Assembly: GCA_963715625.1 (NCBI GenBank)
Contig: OY970260.1
Span: 310,001-374,000, forward strand
Reading direction: 5' to 3'
Source: VRUE01 sp963715625
GTDB taxonomy: Bacteria > Actinomycetota > Thermoleophilia > Solirubrobacterales > 70-9
DNA: 64,000 nucleotides
Made by a program: the position numbers and the translations under genes. The stretch's first letter is position 1, and the number at the start of each line of letters is the position of its first letter. Shown one piece after another: positions 8,122 to 16,708 of the stretch. The notes below the pieces were generated by a model that ran no database searches, had not been told where the DNA came from, and was given only the letters and a program-made list of their open reading frames with translations.

Positions 8122-10874
8122 GATCCCGTTCCCGTCTGCACGGCATTCTCGATCGCCCTGCCGATGCCCTCGTACTCGAACCCCGCCGAGCGCAGCAGCG
8201 CGGGGTCGAGGAAGTTGCGCCCGTCGATCAGCAGCGCTCGCGCCATGCGCTCCGCCGCCGCGGCCCAGTCGAGCTCGGCGAACTCGGGCCACTCGGTGAC
8301 GAGGACAGCGGCGTCGGCTCCCTCCAGGGCCCCCATCGCCGAGTCGTGGAACTCGACGCCGTCGAGCAGGTTCCGAGCCGCGTCGGCCGCCACCGGGTCG
8401 TAGGCGGACACCTCGGCCCCCTCGCCCTGAAGCCGCGCCGCGAGAACCAGGCTCGACGCCTCGCGCATGTCGTCGGTGTCGGGCTTGAACGCCAGGCCGA
8501 GCAGCGCCACCCGCTTCCCCGCGAGCGATCCGAGCCGGGCCTGCAGCTTCTTCACGACCCGCCGCTTCTGCAGCTCGTTCACCTCGATCACGGCGGTGAG
8601 CAGCTGGAAGTGGTAGCCGGTGTTGCCGGCAAGTTGCTTGAGTGCTTTGAGATCCTTGGGAAAGCAGTTATGGGACACGACGCCACCGGTCGTGACAACG
8701 GTCTGAGAGCCGGGGACCTCCAGCGAGTACACCGCTCCGCGGAAGTGCTCCTTCGCAGTTCTCACCACTCGGCTCCATGCCATCGACGACCGACCGAACT
8801 TGCGAAAGCCGGTTGGCGCAATCCGCTTGCCCTGGCGCGCAAGGGACTCGACCACACGCACCCGGTCTTGCTCGGGCACGAGCCGGATCGCCCGTTCGAC
8901 CTGATCGGCACCGCTCACCGTGAGCCAGTGCGTCTCCTTGGTCGACTTCGCGGTCCGCCCTCGCTTCCAGGAACAGACGATCCCGAGGTCGCGCAGAAGG
9001 CGCGCGACACCGTCGGCAAGCTCGTCGCTGACCGTGCCGAATTCGAGCACGACGCTCGGTCCTCCATTCACCAAGGACCAGGAGCCATCACCCTCCCAGA
9101 GGCCCGAGAGGAGCGCCCACTTGCGATCGCCCGACTGCTCCCAAATCAAGCTTGGAAGGCGCTGCACGTAGCTGTTGACGCCGAGGCCGAGGGTCTCCAT
9201 CCACCAGGCGGCCAGGATGCGTGACGAAATCCGAACGCAGCGCGAAGTCGGCGCGCTGAAAACCGTCGCCTTGACTCCCTGGCTCTCCCAGTAGTCGGCC
9301 ACCTCCCGGACCAGATGCTCCTCCTTGCTCGGATGGAACGACCACGTGATGCGCTCTCGCACTGCACCGCCACGGCCGCGGTCTCGTGCGACGTGACCCT
9401 CGGCCAGGTAGAGGCCAACAACCCGCCAAAAGCCCTCGTCGACCCGCAGTCGCTCCGGTACGTAGGTCCCGTTGCGCGCCGTGCCGAATTTCGCTCCTCG
9501 GAGGTCCATCCCCGACTCGCAGGCCTCGCGAAGACGCAGCGCCCCGCTACGGCGGATATCGCCCATCCGCTGGGCCTGACCACGGGGATGGGCCAGAAGC
9601 GCCGTTCGCTCACCCGCGGGCAACGCGTGAAGGTCTTCGATCTCGCGTCGCTCGGGACGAACGATCACCTGCTCTGCAGGGATCGAGTCTTCAAGTGCAG
9701 CCCATGTCGAGTATGCGGGGGGCGAAAAACCGTCGCTTCCCCCGCCCGCGAGCGGTAGCCAGTCGGCGGAAGACACGTCCGCGGCTCGAACGGTGGTTAG
9801 AACCTCATCGTCCTGGCCATCGCCGACGATCACCGGATGATCGGCGGTGACCCGCAGCCGCCGACCCATCTTGGTGCGGATCTCGACCATCTCGCCGTCG
9901 TAGGCCCTCTTGGTCAAGAGCGTGACCGGCATCCACTCCGCATCCGCCTCGCCGGGCACCCAGGACCACGTCCACAGATCGGACGGCGCGATGGTCTCGC
10001 AGCCGATCGCCTCGGCGTCGCCGCCGGCCAGGTCCCAGAGCTCGGCGAAGCTGACCAGCTTGGCGATCCCGTGGTGGCGCACCAGCAGCGTCTCCCCACC
10101 GTCGAAGCAACTGCCCCCGTAGCCGATTCCGGCGCGCAGGAAGGCGGGGCCGATGCGCTGGTCGAGTCCCATGCCGCGGGCGACTTCCGCCACGTCGGCG
10201 CCGACCTCCTCGCAGACGTTGGCGATCTCGTTGACGAAGGAGATCTTGGTGGCGAGGAAGGCGTTGGAGGCGAGCTTGATCATCTCGGCGCTGGCGACGT
10301 CGGTGCGCACGATCTCGCCGCCGAGCGGCTCGTAGAGGCCGGCCACGGCGTCGGCGGCCGCCTCGTCGCCGGGGTCGGCGCCGATCACCACACGGTCGGG
10401 GTGCAGGAAGTCCTCGACCGCGGACCCCTCCTTGAGGAACTCGGGGCAGGAAACGTAGGGAACGCCGGGCAGCTCGCGCCGGATCGTCTGACCCGTTCCC
10501 GCCGGAACCGTGCTCTTCATCACCAGCACGTGCTCGCCGCCGTCACCCAGGTCCTCGACGACCGAACGGACCCGGGAGAGATCGGCGTCGCCGGACGGGG
10601 TCGGCGGCGTGTCGACGCAGACGAAGAGCAGCCGCGCGGCCTCGAGCACCTGCGACATCTCGGTGGTGAAGGTCAGCCGCTCGGCGTTGCGCGCCAGCAG
10701 CTCCCCGAGGCCGGGCTCGTGGATCGTCGTCTCGCCGCGCGAGAGCGCCTCGACCTTCTCGGGCAGGATGTCGCGGGCGAAGACGGGGTGTCCGAGCTCG
10801 GCGAAGCAGGCGGCCGTGACCAGGCCGACCCAGCCGACGCCGATTACGCCAATTGGCTCTCTGTCGCCTGTCAT
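8118..10874 (-). CDS. ugd: UDP-glucose 6-dehydrogenase with in-frame intein
   Basis: The 918-residue precursor contains a 437-residue UDP-glucose/GDP-mannose dehydrogenase, which oxidises UDP-glucose to UDP-glucuronate with two NAD, interrupted by an intein (residues 256-736). The exteins show the NAD-binding start IGVIGVGWVGLVTAACFAEL, VCVDTPPTPSGDADL, MIKLASNAFLATKISFVNEI, and the active site GYGGS-C-FPKDLKALK, which is restored when the intein is removed. The C-extein carries LGLAFKPDTDDMREAS. The ATG at 10874 overlaps the stop of the LCP ligase gene by four bases. It belongs to the minus-strand M20-LCP-ugd-nucleotidyltransferase-isomerase run, which fits a role in surface-glycan precursor supply. 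Activity depends on splicing because the intein splits the catalytic cysteine motif. Confidence 0.95.
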   Translation of the reverse strand: MTGDREPIGVIGVGWVGLVTAACFAELGHPVFARDILPEKVEALSRGETTIHEPGLGELLARNAERLTFTTEMSQVLEAARLLFVCVDTPPTPSGDADLSRVRSVVEDLGDGGEHVLVMKSTVPAGTGQTIRRELPGVPYVSCPEFLKEGSAVEDFLHPDRVVIGADPGDEAAADAVAGLYEPLGGEIVRTDVASAEMIKLASNAFLATKISFVNEIANVCEEVGADVAEVARGMGLDQRIGPAFLRAGIGYGGSCFDGGETLLVRHHGIAKLVSFAELWDLAGGDAEAIGCETIAPSDLWTWSWVPGEADAEWMPVTLLTKRAYDGEMVEIRTKMGRRLRVTADHPVIVGDGQDDEVLTTVRAADVSSADWLPLAGGGSDGFSPPAYSTWAALEDSIPAEQVIVRPERREIEDLHALPAGERTALLAHPRGQAQRMGDIRRSGALRLREACESGMDLRGAKFGTARNGTYVPERLRVDEGFWRVVGLYLAEGHVARDRGRGGAVRERITWSFHPSKEEHLVREVADYWESQGVKATVFSAPTSRCVRISSRILAAWWMETLGLGVNSYVQRLPSLIWEQSGDRKWALLSGLWEGDGSWSLVNGGPSVVLEFGTVSDELADGVARLLRDLGIVCSWKRGRTAKSTKETHWLTVSGADQVERAIRLVPEQDRVRVVESLARQGKRIAPTGFRKFGRSSMAWSRVVRTAKEHFRGAVYSLEVPGSQTVVTTGGVVSHNCFPKDLKALKQLAGNTGYHFQLLTAVIEVNELQKRRVVKKLQARLGSLAGKRVALLGLAFKPDTDDMREASSLVLAARLQGEGAEVSAYDPVAADAARNLLDGVEFHDSAMGALEGADAAVLVTEWPEFAELDWAAAAERMARALLIDGRNFLDPALLRSAGFEYEGIGRAIENAVQTGTGS
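8667..10109 (-). mobile_element. Intein with LAGLIDADG homing endonuclease, inserted at Ugd active-site Cys
   Basis: The 481-residue intein begins at Cys256 (CFDGGETLLVR, block A) and ends VVSHN (block G), with Cys737 of the extein as the +1 residue. Block B is visible as TADHPVIV (T343, H346). Two dodecapeptide motifs, VVGLYLAEG near 485-493 and LLSGLWEGDGSW near 588-599, mark a double-motif LAGLIDADG endonuclease. Block F corresponds to GAVYSLEVPG near 713-722. All splicing residues are present (Cys1, TxxH, His-Asn, +1 Cys), so it should splice. Codon use looks less GC-rich than the exteins. The site lies inside the most conserved motif of the host enzyme, as is usual for inteins. Confidence 0.93.
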
Positions 10875-12496
10875 CGCTGCTGCCTTCCTCGCTTTCGCTT
10901 CGGGTTGGGGATCTTCACGTCCGCGGAGCGCGCGATCCCGATCATCTGGTCGTTGGTAAGGGTATTCAGCAGGTCGTTGGAGACCCAGTACGTGTTATCG
11001 CCCCGGTGCCAGGCGATCAGCGGCAGCCGGTCGCCGTCGACGAAGATCTCGTACTCGCGGCCGTGGATCGTCCTGGTCAGGCTCGGGTTGTTCAGTATCG
11101 GCGGGTCCTCCCAGCCCCGGATGCCCTGCACCCCGAAGTAGTGGACCCCGTCGGAGAGCGGCAGCTCGACGACCATCCTGTAGGCGCCGTGCCGGTTGCC
11201 GTCGGTGTCTTTGAAGTGGTAGACGCGGGGGTCCTGCACGTGCTCGTAGGGGTTGGTTTCGGCATACGCCGCGCCTTCGGGGAGGCGGGTCGGGTAGAAG
11301 ACCGGGAACCCGGAGCTGACCTTGCGCGCCACCGCCTTGGCCTCGGCTTCGCCGGCTTCGCGGGCGGGCAGGAGCCCGTCGCTGCCGGGCGGCTTCGGCG
11401 GCGCCAGGTGGGGCTTTGGCTTCTGCCTGCGCTCGGTTCCGTCCTTTCCGCCCCCGTCCTTCTTCGCCTGCCTGTCGCCGATGTCTTCCAGCGAGCCGCG
11501 CGGCCCGCCGCTCGCTTCGATCCCGAGGAACTTTTTGACCGCTTCCTGGATCATTTCCGGCGAGGCGTAGACGTAGCTCGGCCCGAGTTCGGCCGGGAAG
11601 TGGACCTCCTTGATCGCCGCGTTGCGGGAGGAGACGAACAGCTTCAGCACTTCCAGCATCGTCTCCTTGTCGTTGATGTCGGAGGTCGTGTACTGGGTGA
11701 AGATGTCGAGCAGGTCGTTGCGGTCGAGCACCAGATCGTCGATCGGCACGCGCTGGCGGGCGGCGCTGAGGAAGTCCTGCTGGCGGGCGGCGCGAACGAG
11801 GTCGGTATCTGTGTGCCGGTAGCGCACGTACTGGAGCGCCTTTTTCCCGCAGAGCAGCTGGTAGCCCGGCTGCACGTTGATTTCGGCGTACTGTTCGGAG
11901 ACGGGCAGGCCGACGTTTGAGTGGTAGTAGCGGCGGTCAACGTCGACGTAGACGCACTCGATCGCGTCGACCGCCCGCACGAAGCCGAGGTAGTCGACGT
12001 TGACGACGTGGTTGATCGGCAGGCCGGTCAGTTCCTTGACCACGCGCAGGGTCAGTTTCGGCCCGCCGTAGGCGAAGGCGGCGTTGAACTTGTCCGTGCC
12101 GATACCCGGGATTTCGACCTTGAGGTCGCGTGGGATCGACATCAGCGCGATCGCTTCCTGGTCGGGGTCGAGCCGCAGCAGGATCGTCGTGTCCGAGCGA
12201 CCGGGGTCTTCCGGTTCGCTGGCCCGCTTGTCCGATCCCAGGATGAGGATGTTCTCCGGCTCCCCGCCCTGCGTCTTGGAGAGGAAGCGCTCGACTTTGT
12301 TCTCCAGCACGTCGTTGTGGGACAGCGCCTCGGCGATGCTGTCGATGTAGCGCAGGATCACCGTCGCCGTGGCCGCAGCCGTGACGAGGACGATGATCGT
12401 CGAGCCGAGCGTGAAGCGCCACCAGAAGCGCTTCGGCTTCGGTGGCGGCTCGTGGTCGCCGGAGGGGGGTGGCTTGCTGAATCCTGCGTCAGCCAC
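10871..12496 (-). CDS. LytR-CpsA-Psr (LCP) family glycopolymer ligase
   Basis: The 541-residue protein has a short cytoplasmic proline-rich N terminus, one membrane segment (about residues 27-50) and an extracellular LCP catalytic domain (about 80-290). Conserved features are ILILGSDKR, RSDTTILLRLDPD, SIPRDLKVEIPG, KFNAAFAYGG and RYRHTDTDLVRAARQQDFL. LCP enzymes move undecaprenyl-linked glycopolymers onto the cell wall. After residue 300 there is a Lys/Pro-rich linker and a roughly 150-residue C-terminal domain (FPVFYPTRLPEGA ... IARSADVK) that I cannot name. The start is GTG at 12496, six bases after the M20 gene, and the stop overlaps the ugd start. Confidence 0.9.
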   Translation of the reverse strand: MADAGFSKPPPSGDHEPPPKPKRFWWRFTLGSTIIVLVTAAATATVILRYIDSIAEALSHNDVLENKVERFLSKTQGGEPENILILGSDKRASEPEDPGRSDTTILLRLDPDQEAIALMSIPRDLKVEIPGIGTDKFNAAFAYGGPKLTLRVVKELTGLPINHVVNVDYLGFVRAVDAIECVYVDVDRRYYHSNVGLPVSEQYAEINVQPGYQLLCGKKALQYVRYRHTDTDLVRAARQQDFLSAARQRVPIDDLVLDRNDLLDIFTQYTTSDINDKETMLEVLKLFVSSRNAAIKEVHFPAELGPSYVYASPEMIQEAVKKFLGIEASGGPRGSLEDIGDRQAKKDGGGKDGTERRQKPKPHLAPPKPPGSDGLLPAREAGEAEAKAVARKVSSGFPVFYPTRLPEGAAYAETNPYEHVQDPRVYHFKDTDGNRHGAYRMVVELPLSDGVHYFGVQGIRGWEDPPILNNPSLTRTIHGREYEIFVDGDRLPLIAWHRGDNTYWVSNDLLNTLTNDQMIGIARSADVKIPNPKRKRGRQQR

Positions 12497-12502
12497 AGCG
12501 GG

Positions 12503-13591
12503 TCAGCCGTCGAGCTGGACAGGGAGCGAACGCAGGAAGGTGTCGAGCGTCTGCCGGTAGGTGTGCAGGGAGGAAACCGAGACCCACTCCTCGGGGCCAT
12601 GGTGCCCTTCCCCGACGGGCCCGAACTCGACCGCCGGCACGCCCACCCGCAGGAAGGAGACGGCGTCGGAGGCGCCGTCGCGGCCGACGCTCATCGGCTC
12701 GCCGTCGTGGTGCTCGGCCGCAGCGCAGCGAAGTGCCCGCACGTATGCCAGGTCGCGGTCGACCACGGCCGGGGGCCGCGTGAAGAGCTGCTCGACCCCG
12801 GCGTCGGCGATGCCGCGAACCTGCTCCAGCAGGCTGGCGGGGTCCTGGTCGGGCAGGTAGCGGATGTTGACGTCGATCGCGCATCGGTCGGGCACCTTGT
12901 TGAGCGCATCGCCGCCCACGATCCGGCCGAGGTTGATCGAGGGGCGGTCGAACAGCTCCGAGCTGTGCCGGGCGAACGGTAGCGACTCGATGCTGCGGAA
13001 AACGTCGATCGCCCGCAGCACCGCGTTGTCGCCCAGCCAGGGCGTGGCGCCGTGGGCGGCGACGCCGCTGACCTGCACCCGCAGCGCCAGCACGCCCTTC
13101 GCCTCGACCCCGATGTGCAGGTCGGTCGGCTCGCCGGTGATCGCGAAGTCGCCGGTGAAGCCGCTGTTGACCAGCCGGTCGCTGCCGCGGTCGACTTCCT
13201 CCTCGGACTCCTCGTCGCCGACGATCCCCAGCCGCACCCGCACGCCCTGCTGCTCGCGCATCGCGGCCGTGGTCAGCAGCATCGCCGCCAGCGCCCCCTT
13301 CATGTCGTAGGCGCCGCGGCCGTAGAGCCTGTCTCCCTCGACCCTGGGGTCGAACTGGCCGGGGAGCCCGGGAACGACGTCGAGGTGCCCATGGAGGACG
13401 ACCGTCGGGGCGTCCTCGGGCCCAACCTCGGCGCGCAGCACCGGCAATCCCCGAACCTCGTCGCTCTCGACCTCTATCCCGCGGGCGTCCAACCACCCTT
13501 CGATGAAGCCGGCGGCTTCCAGCACTCCGTCCGCCTCCGAGGTGTCATAGCTGACGAGGCGCAAAACGAGCGCCACAAGCTCATCGCTCAC
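12503..13591 (-). CDS. M20 family metallopeptidase (ArgE/DapE-like)
   Basis: This 362-residue zinc-dependent amidohydrolase or peptidase has the family metal-site motifs HGHLDVVPG, YGRGAYDMKG and GDEESEEEVD, a dimerisation domain after about residue 165, and a C-terminal histidine (GEGHHGPEEW). It resembles acetylornithine deacetylase, succinyl-diaminopimelate desuccinylase and carboxypeptidase G2, and the substrate cannot be chosen from sequence. The frame is open to 13756, but that extension runs through an intergenic inverted repeat and is not conserved-looking, so I place the start at GTG 13591 (VSDELVALVLRLVSYDTSE). It is the first gene of the run leading into LCP and ugd. Confidence 0.85.
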   Translation of the reverse strand: MSDELVALVLRLVSYDTSEADGVLEAAGFIEGWLDARGIEVESDEVRGLPVLRAEVGPEDAPTVVLHGHLDVVPGLPGQFDPRVEGDRLYGRGAYDMKGALAAMLLTTAAMREQQGVRVRLGIVGDEESEEEVDRGSDRLVNSGFTGDFAITGEPTDLHIGVEAKGVLALRVQVSGVAAHGATPWLGDNAVLRAIDVFRSIESLPFARHSSELFDRPSINLGRIVGGDALNKVPDRCAIDVNIRYLPDQDPASLLEQVRGIADAGVEQLFTRPPAVVDRDLAYVRALRCAAAEHHDGEPMSVGRDGASDAVSFLRVGVPAVEFGPVGEGHHGPEEWVSVSSLHTYRQTLDTFLRSLPVQLDG

Positions 13592-13668
13592 GCTGCGCCC
13601 CCAAGGTATCCGTGCTGCATTGACCGTCAACAACACGGCGAATGCAGCACTCGTTGCGGATGGGCGAA

Positions 13669-13810
13669 GGGGAGGCGACGCCCCCCTGGGGGAATGTCGC
13701 CGAAGGCGGCGATATGCAATCTGATGTCTTGCGCGGCCGCAGGCCGCGCTCCTCATTCGCTCCGAGCGAAGCGAGGTGCGTCAATTCCCACAGGGGAGCG
13801 TCGCCTCCCC
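13669..13810. repeat. 142-bp inverted-repeat element at the 3' end of the ATP synthase operon
   Basis: Arms at 13669-13694 and 13785-13810 pair at 24 of 26 positions. The inner 90 bases hold further stems, including a perfect 8-bp hairpin GCGCGGCC/GGCCGCGC at 13731-13749. The right arm ends exactly at the atpC stop codon. It could be a terminator-like RNA structure, an operon-end stabiliser or a small mobile (MITE-like) element. No clear target-site duplication or T-tract is visible. Confidence 0.6.
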
Positions 13811-14224
13811 TCACCCCTGAGCGATCGCGAGGAACGCTTCGGCCCGGTCGCGGTCCTTCTGCGCCCGGTTTTGGGCGCCGCTGCCCTCCTCGGCCTCGGC
13901 GAGGCGCTGCTCGGCGTCGGCGAGCTGCTCTTTCAGCGTCGCCTGGTCGAGGTCCTCGGGCGGAAGCACCTCCTCGAGCAGGAGCTTGGCGTGGTTGCCG
14001 AAGACCTGCAGCCAGCCGTGGGCCTGGGCGTAGCGCTTGGTCTCGGAGTCGCTGACGTGCAGGCGCAGCTCGGCCGGCTTCAGCGCCGCCAGGAGCGGGG
14101 CGTGGTTGGCGAGGATGCCGACCTCGCCGACCGCGGTCCGGGTCGAGACCTGGCGGACTTCGCCGCTGAAGACCTCACCCTCGGGGGTGAGGACCTCGAC
14201 GTCGACCATGTGCTCGGCGGCCAC
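13811..14224 (-). CDS. atpC: F1Fo ATP synthase subunit epsilon
   Basis: The 137-residue protein starts with the beta-sandwich domain of the epsilon subunit (VDVEVLTPEGEVFSGEV, GEVGILANHAPLLAALKPAELRL) and ends with a charged helical domain (about residues 88-135), which in the family modulates ATP hydrolysis. It is the last gene of the atp operon, eight bases after atpD. ATG 14224 or the internal ATG five codons later could be the start. A long inverted repeat follows directly. Confidence 0.93.
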   Translation of the reverse strand: MAAEHMVDVEVLTPEGEVFSGEVRQVSTRTAVGEVGILANHAPLLAALKPAELRLHVSDSETKRYAQAHGWLQVFGNHAKLLLEEVLPPEDLDQATLKEQLADAEQRLAEAEEGSGAQNRAQKDRDRAEAFLAIAQG

Positions 14225-14232
14225 GCGTCTCC

Positions 14233-15660
14233 CTAGGCGGCCGCGGCCGCTCCGGCGTCGGCGGTGACCTGGTCGATGCCACCCTTCATGTAGAAGGCGC
14301 CCTCGGGCAGGTCGTCGTGGACGCCGTCGAGGATCTCGCGGAAGCCGCGCACCGTCTCGCCGACGGGCACGTACTCGCCGCTGCGGCCGGTGAACTGCTC
14401 GGCGACGAAGAACGGCTGCGAGAGGAAGCGCTCGATCTTGCGCGCCCGGGTGACCGTCTGCCTGTCCTCGTCGGAGAGCTCGTCGATGCCGAGGATGGCG
14501 ATGATGTCCTGCAGCTCCTTGTAGCGCTGCAGCACCTCCTGCACCTCGGTCGCGGTCCGGTAGTGCTCCTCGCCGACGACGTCGGGCTTGAGGATCGTCG
14601 AGGTCGAGTCGAGCGGGTCGACGGCCGGGTAGATCCCCTTCTCCGAGATCGCCCGCGAGAGCGTCGTCGTCGCGTTGAGATGGGCGAAGACCGAGGCCGG
14701 GGCCGGGTCGGTGAGGTCGTCGGCGGGGACGTAGATCGCCTGCACCGAGGTGACCGAGCCGCGCTCGGTCGAGGTGATCCGCTCCTGCAGTTCGCCCATC
14801 TCGGTCTCCAGCGTCGGCTGGTAGCCGACCGCGGAGGGCATGCGCCCGAGCAGGGCCGAGACCTCCGAGCCCGCCTGGACGAAGCGGAAGATGTTGTCGA
14901 TGAAGAGCAGCACGTCCTGGCCGCCCTGCTCGCGGAAGTATTCGGCCATCGTCAGCCCGGAGAGGGCGACGCGGAGGCGGGCGCCGGGCGGCTCGTTCAT
15001 CTGGCCGAAGACGAGCATCGTCTTGTCGATGACGCCCGACTCCTTCATCTCGAGCCAGAGGTCGTTGCCCTCGCGGGAGCGCTCGCCGACGCCGCAGAAG
15101 GCGGAGAGGCCTTCGTGCTCCTCGCCGATCGAGCGGATCAGCTCCTGGATCAGCACGGTCTTGCCGACGCCGGCGCCGCCGAAGAGCCCGACCTTGCCGC
15201 CCTTGGCGTAGGGCGCGAGCAGGTCGATCACCTTGATCCCGGTCTCGAGGATCTCCTGGCTCGTGGTCAGTTCGGAAGCTTCGGGCGCCGGGCGGTGGAT
15301 CGGCCAGCGCTCCTCGGCCTGGACCGGCTCGCCGAGGTCGATCGGCTCGCCCAGCAGGTTGAAGATGCGGCCCAGGGTGGCGTCGCCGACCGGGACCGAG
15401 ATCGGCCCGCCGGTGTCGATCACCTTGTCGCCACGCTGCAGGCCGTCGGTGGCGTCCATCGCCACCGTGCGCACCCGGTCGTCGCCGAGGTGCTGCTGCA
15501 CCTCGCAGACCAGCTCGGTCGCCTCGCGATCGGAGTCGCCGGCCATCTCGATCTTCACCGCCGAGTAGATCTCCGGCAGCTTGTCGGGGAAGACCGCGTT
15601 GACGACCACGCCGGTGACCTGCTCGACGCGTCCTACGTTTGCTCCGTTGCTCTCAGACAT
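14233..15660 (-). CDS. atpD: F1Fo ATP synthase subunit beta
   Basis: The 475-residue catalytic subunit has the P-loop GLFGGAGVGKTVLIQELI, the catalytic-Glu region GVGERSREGNDLW, the Walker B strand DVLLFIDNIFRFVQAGSEVS and the DELSEED region, here DELSDED. It forms the three catalytic nucleotide sites of F1. Length and motifs are standard. It lies between atpG and atpC in the operon. Confidence 0.98.
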   Translation of the reverse strand: MSESNGANVGRVEQVTGVVVNAVFPDKLPEIYSAVKIEMAGDSDREATELVCEVQQHLGDDRVRTVAMDATDGLQRGDKVIDTGGPISVPVGDATLGRIFNLLGEPIDLGEPVQAEERWPIHRPAPEASELTTSQEILETGIKVIDLLAPYAKGGKVGLFGGAGVGKTVLIQELIRSIGEEHEGLSAFCGVGERSREGNDLWLEMKESGVIDKTMLVFGQMNEPPGARLRVALSGLTMAEYFREQGGQDVLLFIDNIFRFVQAGSEVSALLGRMPSAVGYQPTLETEMGELQERITSTERGSVTSVQAIYVPADDLTDPAPASVFAHLNATTTLSRAISEKGIYPAVDPLDSTSTILKPDVVGEEHYRTATEVQEVLQRYKELQDIIAILGIDELSDEDRQTVTRARKIERFLSQPFFVAEQFTGRSGEYVPVGETVRGFREILDGVHDDLPEGAFYMKGGIDQVTADAGAAAAA

Positions 15661-15689
15661 TGGTTCCTTTTCTTCCGATCGAAAGCTGT

Positions 15690-16610
15690 TTAGCCCAGCG
15701 CCTCGGCGCCGGCGACTACCTCGAGGATCTCCTGGGTGATCTCCGCCTGGCGGACCCGGTTCATTTCCAGCGTCAGGTCCCCCATCATTTCCTCCGCGTT
15801 CTCCGCGGCACTGCGCATCGCGGTCATCCGCGCCCCCAGCTCGGAGGCGGCGGACTCGAGCAGAGCCCGGTAGACCGAGATGTTCACGTACTCCGGGATC
15901 AGCTGGCCGAGCAGCTCCTCGGCTTCGGGCTCGTACTCCCAGATCGAGCTGCTGTGCGCCTTCTCGATCTCGGTCTCCTCACCCTCCTCTTCCTCCGCCG
16001 CCGCTCCCTCGCCGATCACGTCGGCCTGCTGGAGGGGAAGCAGCGTCTGCCGCCAGACGTGCTGGGTCAGCGGCGAGACGTAGCGGTTGTAGACCAGCTC
16101 GACCCGATCGAGCTCACCGTCGACGTAGCGGGCGGTGAGCTCCTCGCCGATCTCGCGGGCGTTGGCGAAGCCGGGCCGGTCGGTGAAGCCGACGTAGGAG
16201 GTGCGCGGGTCCTCCTTGCGGAAGGTCAGCGCCGAGACGCCCTTGCGGCCGACCGCCGAGAAGACGGCCTCCTTGCTCTCGTCGCGGAGCTCGCCCCGCA
16301 GGCGCAGGCCGTCGCGGATGATGTTCGTGTTGAAGGCCCCGGCGAGGCCGCGGTCGCCGGTGATCAGGACGACGCCGACGCGGCGCTCCTGCTCGCGCTC
16401 CTCCAGCACCGGCACGCGTGGGATCCCTCCCGCCTGCTCGGCGGCGCGCCGGGTGAGCTTGCGCATCGACTGCGCGTAGGGGCGCAGCTGCTCGATCCGC
16501 TGCTCGGCCCGGCGCAGCCTGGCGGCCGCCACCATCTCCATCGCCCGCGTGATCTTGTTGATGTTCCTGATCGAGGCGATGCGATTCTTGACGTCCTTCT
16601 GGGTGGCCAT
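15690..16610 (-). CDS. atpG: F1Fo ATP synthase subunit gamma
   Basis: The 306-residue rotor-shaft subunit has the typical ends: N-terminal KNRIASIRNINKITRAMEMV and C-terminal NAEEMMGDLTLEMNRVRQAE..ITQEILEVVAGAEAL, and the ITGDRGLAGAFNTNI motif. A charged acidic insertion (EEEEGEETEIEK, about residues 206-217) enlarges it slightly over short bacterial forms. It is separated from the upstream atpA by 98 bases that contain a perfect 17-bp inverted repeat. Confidence 0.97.
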   Translation of the reverse strand: MATQKDVKNRIASIRNINKITRAMEMVAAARLRRAEQRIEQLRPYAQSMRKLTRRAAEQAGGIPRVPVLEEREQERRVGVVLITGDRGLAGAFNTNIIRDGLRLRGELRDESKEAVFSAVGRKGVSALTFRKEDPRTSYVGFTDRPGFANAREIGEELTARYVDGELDRVELVYNRYVSPLTQHVWRQTLLPLQQADVIGEGAAAEEEEGEETEIEKAHSSSIWEYEPEAEELLGQLIPEYVNISVYRALLESAASELGARMTAMRSAAENAEEMMGDLTLEMNRVRQAEITQEILEVVAGAEALG

Positions 16611-16633
16611 GGTGATTCGGTCAGTAGCCGGGG

Positions 16634-16695
16634 GCGCCCCGATGAGGGGTACCTGCGGGCGAGGTTTTCGTTCTCGGCACCCCTCATCGGGGCGC
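16634..16695. repeat. Perfect 17-bp inverted repeat between atpA and atpG
   Basis: GCGCCCCGATGAGGGGT (16634-16650) pairs perfectly with 16679-16695 across a 28-base loop. Outside it GTAGC (16624-16628) can also pair with GCTAC (16694-16698). It sits inside the operon between the alpha and gamma genes, so it must be transcribed with them. There is no T-run, which argues against simple termination and for RNA processing or partial attenuation. Confidence 0.65.
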
Positions 16696-16708
16696 TACGA
16701 ACGGTTCC

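Noticed and set aside
13669..13810. Insertion sequence or IS remnant
   Set aside because: There is no transposase fragment between the arms and no target-site duplication next to them; only the inverted repeat itself can be supported.
7934..14210. Idea that every GTCGAC site is mis-called as GTCGAAC
   Set aside because: Intact GTCGAC occurs elsewhere, for example near 7936 and 14195, so the base doubling is sporadic and not tied to every copy of that motif.
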